Shown here one piece after another: positions 29,250 to 37,793 of a DNA stretch of 64,000 nucleotides. The position numbers were made by a program, and so were the translations under genes. How positions within the stretch are numbered: the first letter of the stretch is position 1; each line of letters begins with the position of its first letter. Source of the DNA: Rhodobacteraceae bacterium IMCC1909 (GTDB lineage Bacteria; Pseudomonadota; Alphaproteobacteria; Rhodobacterales; Rhodobacteraceae); the NCBI GenBank assembly GCA_030704425.1, contig JAPDHM010000001.1, forward strand, positions 434,001 to 498,000, given 5' to 3'. The notes under the pieces were generated by a model, which was not told the DNA's origin, searched no databases, and saw nothing but the letters and a program-made list of their open reading frames with translations.

Positions 29250-30752
29250 TCACTCGATAATCGGTGCCCCGCCTGCTTGGGTAAACCGGGCGATCATTGC
29301 CTCCACGCGGCCAACTCGCTCCTGAGCACCAGGCGGGGCGGTAAAATCATGCAAGATTGCCTGCCATTTCGCCGTGGCCCGGGCTTCGGCGGTCAATGCG
29401 CCATTCTTTTGCCAAGTGCCAAAATTTGACAGATCCGCATTAATAGGCTCCAGAAATGCTGTACTATAATTTTTTAATGTTTGAGATGTTTCAAAAAAAT
29501 GTCCGCCGGGTGCCACTTGCCCGATGGCGTTAAGCCCGATGGCTGCTGCGTCTGCGGCCACAGGTTTGCACAGATGGGCAATGGCTTGCAGCGCTTCGAT
29601 GTCCTGGATGAATTTCTCAAAACCAAAGGTCAGCCCGCCTTCAAGCCAGCCTGCCGCATGGATGACCATGGTCGCATTGGCTTGAAGACAGCCCCAGAGC
29701 GACATGACGGTTTCATGGGTGGCTTGCATATCATTGGTGTTGGCGGCCGCCCCAGCAGCTGAACGCCAAGGCAGGCCGATGTGACGGGCCAATTGCCCCG
29801 AGCCGATCGACATTTGAATATGTTCTGGCGTGCCAAAACTCGGCGCTCCCGATTTCATATCCACGTTCGAGCCAAAGCCGCCATACATCACCGGAGCGCC
29901 CGGTTTTGCGAGTTGATTGAGCGTAATGGCCGCCAAAGCCTCGGCATGTTGCAAGGTCAAAGCCCCGGCGATTGTAATCGGAGCCATAGCCCCTGCCAAA
30001 CAAAACGGCGTGACAATGCACATTTGACCGGCGCGGGCGAAGTCGATCAAAGCCTGTGCCATGGGCTTGTCCAACATGCGCGGCGAGTTGGTATTAATGA
30101 CCGTGGAGCAATAGGGCGCATCGCTAAATTCAGCAGCGCTGAGACCCAGGGCGGTTTGGATGATCTCAAAGCATTCCTGTACCTGCTGCCGGCCCCGACC
30201 ATAGACGGTCACGGCCTTATCTCCCAATCCCATTTGCGTTTGCATCATTGCGTAGTGGCGCAAATGCACTGGAATGTCTTGCGGTTCGGGCGCAGGGGTG
30301 AGCTTGTGGATGACGTCGAAGCTCTGCATTAAGCGTACGGCATCTTGATAGCTCGCCAGATCACCAGGCCTGCGGCCTCGGATGGCGTCGCTGACATTGG
30401 GGCAACCGCCGCCGGGGGTAAAGATCAACTGTCCCGGTGCGACAGGCAGATTGCGTGCGCGATTGGGTGCGTGCAGGGTGAAGGACTGTGGCGCAGAAGC
30501 CAGGGCGGCCTCCACCATATCCGAGCCGATCCGCAGCATGTCCCCAGAGACGGCAGCGCCATATTTGGCGAAAATCTCAATCGCTTCGGGCAAAAAGATT
30601 TTGATTCCAATATTTTGCAAGACCTCCAAGGCTGCTTGATGGATGGCCTCCACGCGATCTTGCGAGAAAATATTTTGCGGCTTAAAAGGATGGCGCAGGA
30701 CCGACCAACTGTGCGTCGAATCGGCCGCTTGTCTGGTTTTGCGGCGTCTCAT
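29250..30752 (-). CDS. MttB-superfamily (trimethylamine methyltransferase-like) protein, non-pyrrolysine
   Basis: 500 residues of the MttB TIM-barrel family, with the family's N-terminal AALEVLQNIGIKI, GGGCPNVSD and C-terminal PGGHFFETSQTLKNY. There is no in-frame amber codon, so this is the pyrrolysine-free branch, whose studied members demethylate quaternary amines such as glycine betaine to a corrinoid protein. No corrinoid protein or reactivase is nearby. The start at 30752 begins just before the family homology; the frame is open 65 codons further but would overlap the divergent mmcB. Substrate unknown. Confidence 0.82.
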   Translation of the reverse strand: MRRRKTRQAADSTHSWSVLRHPFKPQNIFSQDRVEAIHQAALEVLQNIGIKIFLPEAIEIFAKYGAAVSGDMLRIGSDMVEAALASAPQSFTLHAPNRARNLPVAPGQLIFTPGGGCPNVSDAIRGRRPGDLASYQDAVRLMQSFDVIHKLTPAPEPQDIPVHLRHYAMMQTQMGLGDKAVTVYGRGRQQVQECFEIIQTALGLSAAEFSDAPYCSTVINTNSPRMLDKPMAQALIDFARAGQMCIVTPFCLAGAMAPITIAGALTLQHAEALAAITLNQLAKPGAPVMYGGFGSNVDMKSGAPSFGTPEHIQMSIGSGQLARHIGLPWRSAAGAAANTNDMQATHETVMSLWGCLQANATMVIHAAGWLEGGLTFGFEKFIQDIEALQAIAHLCKPVAADAAAIGLNAIGQVAPGGHFFETSQTLKNYSTAFLEPINADLSNFGTWQKNGALTAEARATAKWQAILHDFTAPPGAQERVGRVEAMIARFTQAGGAPIIE

Positions 30753-30835
30753 GCCCGTCACGATAACCGCGTTTGGGCCGCGCGCAATAGGCAGCTTGCC
30801 CTTGCGCCGCTTACCTATTCGTCCATAAATGGCGC

Positions 30836-31300
30836 ATGGATGAAAGCAATCTTTCAAATCTGATGCCTGGCCAGCTTCTGGCGCGGGGCGTTTGTCGCCA
30901 TTTGCTGAGCTATGATTTTGTTTCAGTCGAAGAATTGGTGCCAACACCAGGTCGCCGCGTGGATGTAATGGCGTTGGGACCGAAGGGGGAGCTATGGATT
31001 ATCGAATGCAAATCTTCCCGCGCAGATTTTCAATCCGACCATAAATGGCAAGAGTATTTACAGTGGTGTGACAGGTATTTTTGGGCGGTCGACCAAGAGT
31101 TTCCCAGTGAAATATTGCCTGGTGACACGGGGCTCATTATGGCCGATGCCTATGATGCAGCGATCCTGCGCATGGGGCCGGAGCATAGGTTGGCACCCGC
31201 TCGGCGCAAAGTCATGATCCAAAAATTCGCCCGCCATGCCGCAAGACGGGCACAGGTCAGTCGCGACCCCGGCGTGGCGCGCTTTAACGGTTCCTCTTGA
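30836..31300 (+). CDS. mmcB: MmcB-family DNA repair protein
   Basis: 154 residues. PD-(D/E)xK nuclease-like core: Asp43 in RRVDVMALG and Glu57-Cys-Lys59 in IIECKSS, then DHKWQEYLQWCDRYFWAV. This matches MmcB, an alphaproteobacterial damage-response protein described in Caulobacter. No LexA box was recognised in the 80 bp upstream, which is shared with the divergent mttB-like gene. Confidence 0.8.
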   Translation: MDESNLSNLMPGQLLARGVCRHLLSYDFVSVEELVPTPGRRVDVMALGPKGELWIIECKSSRADFQSDHKWQEYLQWCDRYFWAVDQEFPSEILPGDTGLIMADAYDAAILRMGPEHRLAPARRKVMIQKFARHAARRAQVSRDPGVARFNGSS

Positions 31301-31312
31301 CGGATATGGCGG

Positions 31313-31501
31313 CTATTTTGCAACCGCTGCGGCTGCCCGGGCCGCGGCCATTATTTCTTCTGCAATATCATGGGCTTCGTCAATTTCAAAGTCCATCGGG
31401 ATTTCAGCATCGCCGGCAGTGACGAAGATCCGTACCATGCCTTGATCCGTGGGGCCAATTTGCAAATTGGCTTCGATGTCTTTTTCTATGTTGATGCCCA
31501 T
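31313..31501 (-). CDS. small conserved protein (DUF6324-like)
   Basis: 62 residues, acidic, with EKDIEANLQIGPTDQGMVRI followed by a short beta strand and an Ala-rich helix (HDIAEEIMAAARAAAAVAK). It resembles a small family common in Rhodobacteraceae (DUF6324, from memory). Function unknown. It converges on mmcB with 12 bp between stops. Confidence 0.7.
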   Translation of the reverse strand: MGINIEKDIEANLQIGPTDQGMVRIFVTAGDAEIPMDFEIDEAHDIAEEIMAAARAAAAVAK

Positions 31502-31700
31502 GGGTGTGCCTTTCGCTCTATGTCCTTGGGGTAAGGGGCTTTTGAGATATGATCAAGGGTCTTTCCGGTGGCTTTCACGCAGGTTTAAGCCTCCGCTTGG
31601 GTCCGCAGGTGCATTTTCTTGCATTTTGCTTGGCCGATGGCGTTTATTGCACACTCGAGCCCTTGCATTCACGCAGCAGCCCCGCTAAATCGCTCTCAGT

Positions 31701-31777
31701 GCCGCCTTAGCTCAGTTGGTTAGAGCGCCTGATTGTGGATCAGGAGGTCCCTGGTTCGAGACCAGGAGGTGGTACCA
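31701..31777 (+). tRNA. tRNA-His (anticodon GTG)
   Basis: 77 nt including an encoded CCA. Acceptor stem GCCGCCT / AGGTGGT with two G-T pairs, D arm GCTC-AGTTGGTTA-GAGC, anticodon stem CCTGA/TCAGG with loop TTGTGGA (GTG, His), T arm CCTGG-TTCGAGA-CCAGG. The discriminator is A73 and the base before position 1 is T, so G-1 is not encoded. This is the atypical tRNA-His of a large alphaproteobacterial group. Confidence 0.97.
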
Positions 31778-32262
31778 TTACTTTCAGTAAGATGGCGTTT
31801 ACGCAGCTGGGCGTCTTGCATTTCAAACCAGACATAGAGCCAGACAGATGCGCGTTAAACAACGTACATTATCGCTATAGGATTCTTGATTTGCGAGTCT
31901 ACATCCTCCACGCGCCCGCACGCCTGCGCGTCGATGCAAACATGTTTGTTTTGGCATGCGGTTATGCAGCTGTTTGCCTACTGAGGCCACTCTGGTTCGC
32001 TTAAGGCGCTACACAGGCAGGGTGTTGGGTCAGGTTGACTGTGGGGGCTACAAGAGCGCCACTTCTACTCAAGAGACAATTTCAAGCTCAATCGAACCGC
32101 TGCTCTTACTGAGTGGCGCCAATTATTGAGCGCATAGATTCAGGCTGTGCTAGCAATCTGATGCGAGTTCTCATTTGTCTGACTGCACCCTATGCAAGCC
32201 TCACACGCTTTTGGAGGTAGTAGGCCTGGTAGCTAGAGGTGGGGGTAACACCAAAGGCTAAA
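31778..32262. other. 485-bp non-coding region downstream of tRNA-His, left part of island
   Basis: No convincing gene. It contains the left copy of a diverged direct repeat (32078-32189) and scattered stop codons in all frames apart from short spurious frames. It looks like decayed mobile-element DNA. No repeat of the tRNA 3' end, which would mark an attachment site, was found elsewhere in the window. Confidence 0.6.
32078..32189. repeat. left copy of diverged direct repeat
   Basis: About 110 bp matching 36631-36744 in the same orientation. Blocks of exact identity include 32120-32146 versus 36675-36701 and 32163-32183 versus 36718-36738. On the minus strand both copies could encode a short peptide beginning MRTRI, interrupted by a stop in the right copy. 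Confidence 0.85.
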
Positions 32263-33174
32263 TCATATTTTTTGCCTGTTTTGCTGCTCAAATAAAGCAA
32301 TACCTGCAAATACAAAGATCATCGCAGCAAGGTGGTAGGTACTGAAACTTTCGCCCAATAGCATCACAGCAATCATGGCGGAAAAAACAGGCACCAAATT
32401 GGCATATAAACCGGCGGCCCCAGAACCTATAAGATCAACGCCACGCATGAAAAATACCTGCGCAATAAACGAAGGGATCAGAGCAATGTAAAGAATAATA
32501 AACCACCCCTTTGTTCCAGGCATGGCCGTTCCAAATACTGCATTTTCAATTACCATAAACGGTATAGTCATCACGAAAGCTGCGACTGCAAAATAGCCCA
32601 ACATAACAAGGCCCGAAACCTTAGGCCGATCTTTCAATCCAATTGTATAACCTGCATAAAAGAAACATGCGATAAGCATCAACAAGTCACCAGTGCTAAA
32701 GGCTAAGAGCATCAGGTTTTCAATTGAGCCTTTAGAAACCATCACAACTACACCGATGAACGTCATTAAAAGTCCGAAAGTTTGTAATGTGTTAATGCGA
32801 GAACCAAAGATAAAAAATGAACCAAGTAGGATCATACCAGGCATCGTGCTTTGTATAATGCCCAAGTTTACCGCGGTTGTGCTGTGTGCTGCGATGTAGA
32901 AAAGCGCATTAAACATACTCAATCCAAAACCACCCATCAGAAAAACCCATTTAAGCCTTTTACGAATGTTGGGCCATTCCTTGATCATCTCTTTACCATG
33001 AAGGGAAAAGACAAATATTACGACCAAACCCCAGCGCAAGAAAATTAACATCATTGGCGAAACTTCGCCAACCGCAAGGCGACTAGCGACGGTATTAGTA
33101 CCCCAACCAAAAGTGGCGAGACAAAGGACTATCGGAGCATTGGCATAAATGCGCGAGAAAAGTTGTAACGCCAT
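32263..33174 (-). CDS. EamA/DMT-family transporter (island)
   Basis: 303 residues, ten hydrophobic segments in two EamA repeats (VLCLATFGWGTNTVASRLAV; later FIAQVFFMRGVDLIGSGAAG). An inner-membrane small-molecule transporter of unknown substrate. Three in-frame starts (33291 GTG, 33219, 33174) have weak ribosome sites; 33174 puts the first helix near the N-terminus. Codon usage is more AT-rich than in the chromosomal DMT gene at 16.3 kb, and the two proteins are not close copies, which fits acquisition with the island. Confidence 0.82.
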   Translation of the reverse strand: MALQLFSRIYANAPIVLCLATFGWGTNTVASRLAVGEVSPMMLIFLRWGLVVIFVFSLHGKEMIKEWPNIRKRLKWVFLMGGFGLSMFNALFYIAAHSTTAVNLGIIQSTMPGMILLGSFFIFGSRINTLQTFGLLMTFIGVVVMVSKGSIENLMLLAFSTGDLLMLIACFFYAGYTIGLKDRPKVSGLVMLGYFAVAAFVMTIPFMVIENAVFGTAMPGTKGWFIILYIALIPSFIAQVFFMRGVDLIGSGAAGLYANLVPVFSAMIAVMLLGESFSTYHLAAMIFVFAGIALFEQQNRQKI

Positions 33175-33299
33175 ATGTGGATCTGTAAAACATTCGAAAA
33201 TTTGAGCAAGATATTTCATACGATATAATAAATTAATCTTTGCCGTTTTGTTTGGAACTTGAAAGATTTTATCAATTGAAAATTTCAACACATACTTTG

Positions 33300-33400
33300 A
33301 ACCAACCCAGACATCCCGGACATCTGGACACCCCTATAGGGGTGTGTCCGTGTCTGTCCGGTCCAGGAATGTCGACGGACATAGTGGACATTTCCGTCAT
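33300..33400. repeat. cluster of GGACA/TGTCC motifs around a perfect palindrome
   Basis: The palindrome ACACCCCTATAGGGGTGT (33328-33345) is flanked by many copies of GGACA or its complement TGTCC within 100 bp: on the left at about 33318 and 33326, on the right at about 33345, 33355, 33375 and 33384. The arrangement is iteron-like. It lies between the divergent-facing ends of the DMT transporter start and the oxygenase stop. Confidence 0.7.
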
Positions 33401-33411
33401 TACTTCCGGCT

Positions 33412-34359
33412 TTATTGATCAGCTTGGTGCGCGTCATAACTTGCGCCCAACTCGGCTCTTAAAAAGTCCCCGAAATTCAAAGGATCGAATTTTGGCGCAC
33501 CGGTCCCTGGCAATGGCGCGACAATGGTCGAAATATTGGGATCAAAGAAGAATGGCACCGAATAACGCTCCCGTCCGGAGGTGTTGATAACTCTGTGAGG
33601 GGTCGACAATAGCTTCCCATTCGACATGCGGTGCAACATATCACCAACATTTAAGATAAAGGCGTCCTCACGCGGTGGCACATCCACCCATTTACCCGCC
33701 GGAGTTTGCACCTGTAAGCCGCCAACGTCATCTTGCGCTAGAAGTGTCAAACACCCAAAGTCTTTGTGAGGGGCTGATCCGTACAAATCCTCAGCTGCCT
33801 GAGGAGGTTGCGGTGGATAGTGTAGCAGACGCAGCCAAATCGTTGGCGTGTCAAATGCTTCGAGGATCCCTTGTTCCCTAACGTCAATTGCGTCCAGCGC
33901 CAATCTCATCAGCTTATGTGCCAGCTCTGTCATCGCTTCTGCATAGGCTTCACACACATCTTGAAACCCTTTCAGAGCAGGCCATTGGTTTGGACCCGAC
34001 AAGTAGACGTCTGAACGAGCAAATTCATCTTCTCGCATCATCATAAAAGACTTAGACTGGTTAGGTTTCGTCACGTCTGCGAGATCAGAGTTCACATCAG
34101 TAGATGTATTGATAGCGATGTAGCCCCGATGGTTCTTATCTAGTGCGATCGCCTGCTTCTGCGCTTCCGAAAGGGTATGAAACTGCTTCGAAGCCGCGAA
34201 TATGCTCTTACGAAGCTTTGGGTCCACGCCATGGTTGATGATGTAACCAAAGCCCGTATTTCCGTATGCATTTGCAAAGTCGATGGTCAGCTGGGTTTTG
34301 TCGCCACCATTCGTCAACGGCGCAAGGTCCAGCACCGGTATTTCTGTAAACTCAGCCAT
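33412..34359 (-). CDS. isopenicillin-N-synthase-like 2-oxoglutarate/Fe(II) oxygenase
   Basis: 315 residues. N-terminal DIOX_N-type region (IPVLDLAPL, GFGYIINHGVD), then the double-stranded beta-helix with the iron triad His198-x-Asp200 and His255, and the co-substrate RxS motif at Arg265-Ser267 (RERYSVPFF). Full length for the family. Members oxidise small molecules; the substrate here is unknown. It sits in the island between a transporter and small ORFs. Confidence 0.88.
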   Translation of the reverse strand: MAEFTEIPVLDLAPLTNGGDKTQLTIDFANAYGNTGFGYIINHGVDPKLRKSIFAASKQFHTLSEAQKQAIALDKNHRGYIAINTSTDVNSDLADVTKPNQSKSFMMMREDEFARSDVYLSGPNQWPALKGFQDVCEAYAEAMTELAHKLMRLALDAIDVREQGILEAFDTPTIWLRLLHYPPQPPQAAEDLYGSAPHKDFGCLTLLAQDDVGGLQVQTPAGKWVDVPPREDAFILNVGDMLHRMSNGKLLSTPHRVINTSGRERYSVPFFFDPNISTIVAPLPGTGAPKFDPLNFGDFLRAELGASYDAHQADQ

Positions 34360-34652
34360 AGCAATCTATCCTACCCACCTAAGCCCAATACTGTCGTCTT
34401 GAAACTACAAAGACAATCCTCTCAGCGCCCATATTAGCTTCGTACAAGCGTAATAGTCTTTGTTTTGCCACTGCGATGATGCTGACGTTAAACACGCTGT
34501 AAGAGCCTCTGTGTGGGCCTCCGATGGGACCCTCCAGGAAGCTAGGACAGGTATCGGTATGGGTTGGTTTGGGCTACGGCCTACAAGACAAAAAATAAGT
34601 TTGCGGGCGGGTTAGTTCTTTGGCAGTTTGGAAAGTGAGGAGACCCATTGGA

Positions 34653-34814
34653 ATGGTGAAAAGTAGAATTGAAGAAACTGAAGAAGAGTTTGATGCTCGG
34701 ATGGCAGCGATAAGTTCTGAAGCTAAGAACGCTAATAAACCGCAAGCTAAGCCAATAGAAAGCTCAAAAGAAGTTTTTGGGGCGCTGTTTTCAGCATCGC
34801 CTAAAGAGGACTAA
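34653..34814 (+). CDS. small hypothetical protein (53 aa)
   Basis: 53 residues, highly charged, MVKSRIEETEEEFDARMAAI at the start, likely helical. GGAG lies upstream at a somewhat long distance. It ends 7 bp before the broken secreted-protein gene and might have formed an operon with it. A TTG start at 34620 is possible. No family recognised; may be a decayed or spurious frame. Confidence 0.4.
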   Translation: MVKSRIEETEEEFDARMAAISSEAKNANKPQAKPIESSKEVFGALFSASPKED

Positions 34815-34821
34815 CAGCTCC

Positions 34822-35265
34822 ATGAAACACCTCATCAAGCCAACACGGGCGATCCACTTTATGGTTCTGGCGTTCCTTATGATGATTGGGTCTCAGACTA
34901 GTGCTGCTACCAACGCTGAAACTATCCAGTACATATTCGATAAGCATGAGGCTGAATGTATTGCCTAACAATACGAAGTCCTGAATGCCAAAGAAGGTGA
35001 AACACCTGAGGTCACTGTCGATTTGAAACTGGATGATGATAACATCTACGAGATAACCATAGGCAGTGATGGTAAGACTGCCACTGTTATTCATGCTGAG
35101 TTTAGCTGCACTGGCATTGGATATTACTGGTGTGGGAACAGTAGTTGCGCATCTTACGTGATTGTCGATGGTGTGAGCTTCACTGCACGTGGAAAGCCTG
35201 TGTCAGTTGAGGTGAGCATCCGATTAACCCTCTATTTTGTTGCTAATTTTTACAAGCTTTCATGA
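34822..35265 (+). pseudogene. secreted protein broken by an in-frame TAA
   Basis: From ATG 34822 the frame gives a signal peptide (MKHLIKPTRAIHFMVLAFLM, then MIGSQTSAATNAET) and about 48 codons before TAA at 34966-34968. The same frame continues without another stop to 35265 with well-formed protein sequence (VTVDLKLDDDNIYEITIG; FSCTGIGYYWCGNSSCASY) including paired cysteines. A single nonsense change (for example CAA to TAA) explains it. The 3' end runs 23 bp into the convergent MFS gene, so the original C-terminus may also be lost. Confidence 0.75.
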
Positions 35266-36412
35266 AAAAATAGTAAGTTAACAATGCAAAAAAGAAAAGC
35301 GATGCAGCAAATGCGAGCGCAAACTTAGACGTACCCACATAGTCATAAAGCCAGCCAGCTATTATTGGCGATACTGCAGCAAAGAAGAAATATATAGTTT
35401 GAAGAATACCCATTCCAAAGGCTCTACGATTTGCGGACATTGCCTGACCAGCAAGTGCTATAATTATTCCACCACCAGACATGCCAAATGCTCCAAATAG
35501 GAAACTAAATGTTAACCAAAAGCTGCCCAAAGGTAGAAGTAACAGCGATACAATTCCAATAAAACTGCTCACAAATACGATGACTTCGTGCAATGAAAAT
35601 TTGTCCGCCAAAAAGCCACCTAATGGGATTGATAACATGATTAGAAAGCTGCAAAAACTGAGTGCCGCAGCAGCGGTCAGGGTCGACACGCCAATCTCTA
35701 TAAGCGCCAAAAAAGCAAAACTGAGAAATACTAAATAGCCAGCGTTATAAAAAGCCCAGGATAATGCAGCCAAAATAGTCTTACGCCACTCCTCTTTTGA
35801 AAGTTTACTTTCCTGCTTAATTGGCTTGGAGTGAGGTTGGATGAGTTCTGGCGGTTTGTAGAGAGCGTAAAAAATAACGGCACTTCCAAGACAAAAAATA
35901 TTCGCAGTGGATACTGCACCTCTCCAGCCAACCTCTAAGGAAACTAATGGATGGATAGCCTGACTTAAAGCAATGCCACCAGGCCAGCTTATTATCAAAA
36001 TGCCCATAGCTGTTGCTAATTCACGCCCTTCAAACCAGTCTATCGTAACTTTACTGAAATACATCGTGGTCAATACGAAACCGACGCCACAAACAATTCT
36101 GCCAAGCGCCATTATGCTGAAATTATTGGAAGCTACCACTATCAAACCACCTCCAAATAGGCACATTAGACCAAATGAAATGATTGACTTGTCTCTGAAG
36201 TAGCTTCCCAAATAACCACCAGGAAATGCCAAAAATAACCCAGGAAGCATAAATAGCCCAATCAACGAACCAAGCTGAAAGTTTGAAAGTCCTACGCCGC
36301 TCACTAAATCATGACCGACTGATCCTAAGCTTTGAAATTGGAAGCCCATAGATAATCTTGTCAGGAAAAGTAAGACAAGCATCGACCAAGGTTTATTAAG
36401 AACTTCACTCAT
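35243..36412 (-). CDS. MFS transporter (island)
   Basis: 389 residues with about 12 transmembrane helices. MFS signature regions GGYLGSYFRDKSIISFG after helix 2 and GGFLADKFSLHE after helix 8, with GRIVCGVGFVLTTMYF. It resembles the cyanate/nitroimidazole-type (CynX/NimT) branch of the family only loosely. The coding sequence is strikingly AT-rich, with many ATA and AAA codons unlike the core genes, which points to horizontal transfer. Substrate unknown. Confidence 0.85.
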   Translation of the reverse strand: MSEVLNKPWSMLVLLFLTRLSMGFQFQSLGSVGHDLVSGVGLSNFQLGSLIGLFMLPGLFLAFPGGYLGSYFRDKSIISFGLMCLFGGGLIVVASNNFSIMALGRIVCGVGFVLTTMYFSKVTIDWFEGRELATAMGILIISWPGGIALSQAIHPLVSLEVGWRGAVSTANIFCLGSAVIFYALYKPPELIQPHSKPIKQESKLSKEEWRKTILAALSWAFYNAGYLVFLSFAFLALIEIGVSTLTAAAALSFCSFLIMLSIPLGGFLADKFSLHEVIVFVSSFIGIVSLLLLPLGSFWLTFSFLFGAFGMSGGGIIIALAGQAMSANRRAFGMGILQTIYFFFAAVSPIIAGWLYDYVGTSKFALAFAASLFFFALLTYYFFMKACKN

Positions 36413-36630
36413 ATGAGACGGAACTTAATAGTGCCAATTAAAGCTGTCATTAACTCTTGGAGGATAGTGCGCATACTCAACTCCAATTTTTTGTTGATAT
36501 GATTATTGTGAGGCAACTTGTAGTGAAAATCTATATCAAATGAGGGAGTGTTTTGGTCCCATAAACACCACAGCCCATGAGGTACGTCAGAGAGCCAGAT
36601 GCCATAACTGCGGTGTGAAGAGGTGGGTAT

Positions 36631-36744
36631 CAATTTCAAGCCAAACCGTGCTTATGCTACTCGCTGAGTAGCGTCAATTATTGAGCGCATAGATTCAGGC
36701 TACGCCAGTAATCCGATGCGAGTTCTCATTTGTCTGACAGCACC
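36631..36744. repeat. right copy of diverged direct repeat
   Basis: Partner of 32078-32189, same orientation, about 4.55 kb away. Its right end at 36744 abuts the point (36746) where recognisable IS3 transposase sequence stops, so the repeat marks a recombination or insertion junction in that transposase. Confidence 0.85.
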
Positions 36745-36877
36745 GGATTTGGGCCTCTCGCAAGCTGTAGAAAATTTCACCGTTCAGCAATTCGTCTCGG
36801 AACCTGGCGTTGAAGCTTTCGCAGTATCCGTTTTTCCAAGGTGAACCTGGTTCAATGTAGGCCGTGGGGCACGCCAC
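36745..36877 (-). pseudogene. IS3-family transposase (OrfB) remnant
   Basis: About 40 residues of the DDE integrase core C-terminal part are recognisable: [20 protein letters not shown], then [20 protein letters not shown], including the catalytic-region Glu of [16 protein letters not shown]. Homology ends abruptly after REAQI at the direct repeat; upstream, a stop codon interrupts the frame. Only a fragment remains and it cannot be active. Confidence 0.85.
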
Positions 36878-36929
36878 CTTCGCTTAACGTGCTTCTGTGA
36901 CGTTATCGATCAAAAGCCAATAAATGTGG

Positions 36930-37793
36930 TCAAACCACAAATCTTGGCATAAATCCATTTTCGTGGTGGTCAATTTGCATCCAGCCAGGATTGGGAAAAT
37001 GAGCGGGTATTAAAAAGCTATTTCCATTAGCAACTTCATTCAAAATTTTAAGACGGCTTTCACGCGCTTGAACTGGATCGCTGCAAAATGCACTAGATAT
37101 CTCTGGAAATGCTAACTGTAATGGTGAATGTACAATATCTCCCGCGAATACAGCACCTGGTCCATGCTTCGCCTTCAAACACATATGGCCTGGTGAGTGT
37201 CCCGGCGTCATCTCCAGGTGGAGGCCGGGTCCCAAATCCCAATCGCTTTCGACTAATTCCATCTTATCCGCTTCCATAATTGGTAGAACACTATCTCCAA
37301 AGGCGCCATGTTTATCATCGCCTAATTCGGCAGCTTCACTCCAATATGCATATTCATCTTTGGAACAAATATACCGAGCATTCTGGAATGTAGGCACCCA
37401 TCTTCCATTAAGAAGTTTTGTATTCCACCCAACATGATCGGCATGTAAGTGCGTGCACATTACGATGTCGATATCATCAGGTTCCAGTCCCTCCGCCGCA
37501 AGCGCACTCAGCCAATTTGCACCATCGCGGTGATGCCAATCCTGCCAACTAGGGCGATCTTTATGCGCACCTACGCATGTATCGATGAGAATGGCCTTAC
37601 CATTCAGCCTCAACAACCAAGACCTAATTTTTAGATGCAGTAACCCTGACGACAACATTTCAGGACCTATCCAGGTCATATTTTTTATTTCGTCAGGATT
37701 AGCCTCTGGAAAAATAGTACTCAACGGCACATCGAACCTTTCGATGTCAGTCAAAGCTGTAATTTGTAATTCACCGAGTTCAAGTTTACTCAT
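36930..37793 (-). CDS. metallo-beta-lactamase-fold hydrolase (island)
   Basis: 287 residues. Zinc motif HLHADH (His115, His117, Asp119, His120), downstream MTPGHSPGHMC and FAGDIVHSP metal ligands, and the final PAHFPNPGW. The family includes lactonases and related esterases; no more precise function can be given. ATG 37793 overlaps the last codons of the truncated Bcr/CflA gene by 8 bp, an arrangement probably created by the same event that truncated that gene. Confidence 0.87.
   Translation of the reverse strand: MSKLELGELQITALTDIERFDVPLSTIFPEANPDEIKNMTWIGPEMLSSGLLHLKIRSWLLRLNGKAILIDTCVGAHKDRPSWQDWHHRDGANWLSALAAEGLEPDDIDIVMCTHLHADHVGWNTKLLNGRWVPTFQNARYICSKDEYAYWSEAAELGDDKHGAFGDSVLPIMEADKMELVESDWDLGPGLHLEMTPGHSPGHMCLKAKHGPGAVFAGDIVHSPLQLAFPEISSAFCSDPVQARESRLKILNEVANGNSFLIPAHFPNPGWMQIDHHENGFMPRFVV

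Noticed and set aside
31735-32004. 89-codon plus-strand frame starting inside tRNA-His
   Set aside because: It begins within the tRNA, has no ribosome site and no protein-like features.
36409-36639. 76-codon minus-strand frame upstream of the island MFS gene
   Set aside because: Low-complexity AT-rich sequence with no ribosome site or recognisable family; probably decayed DNA between the repeat and the MFS gene.
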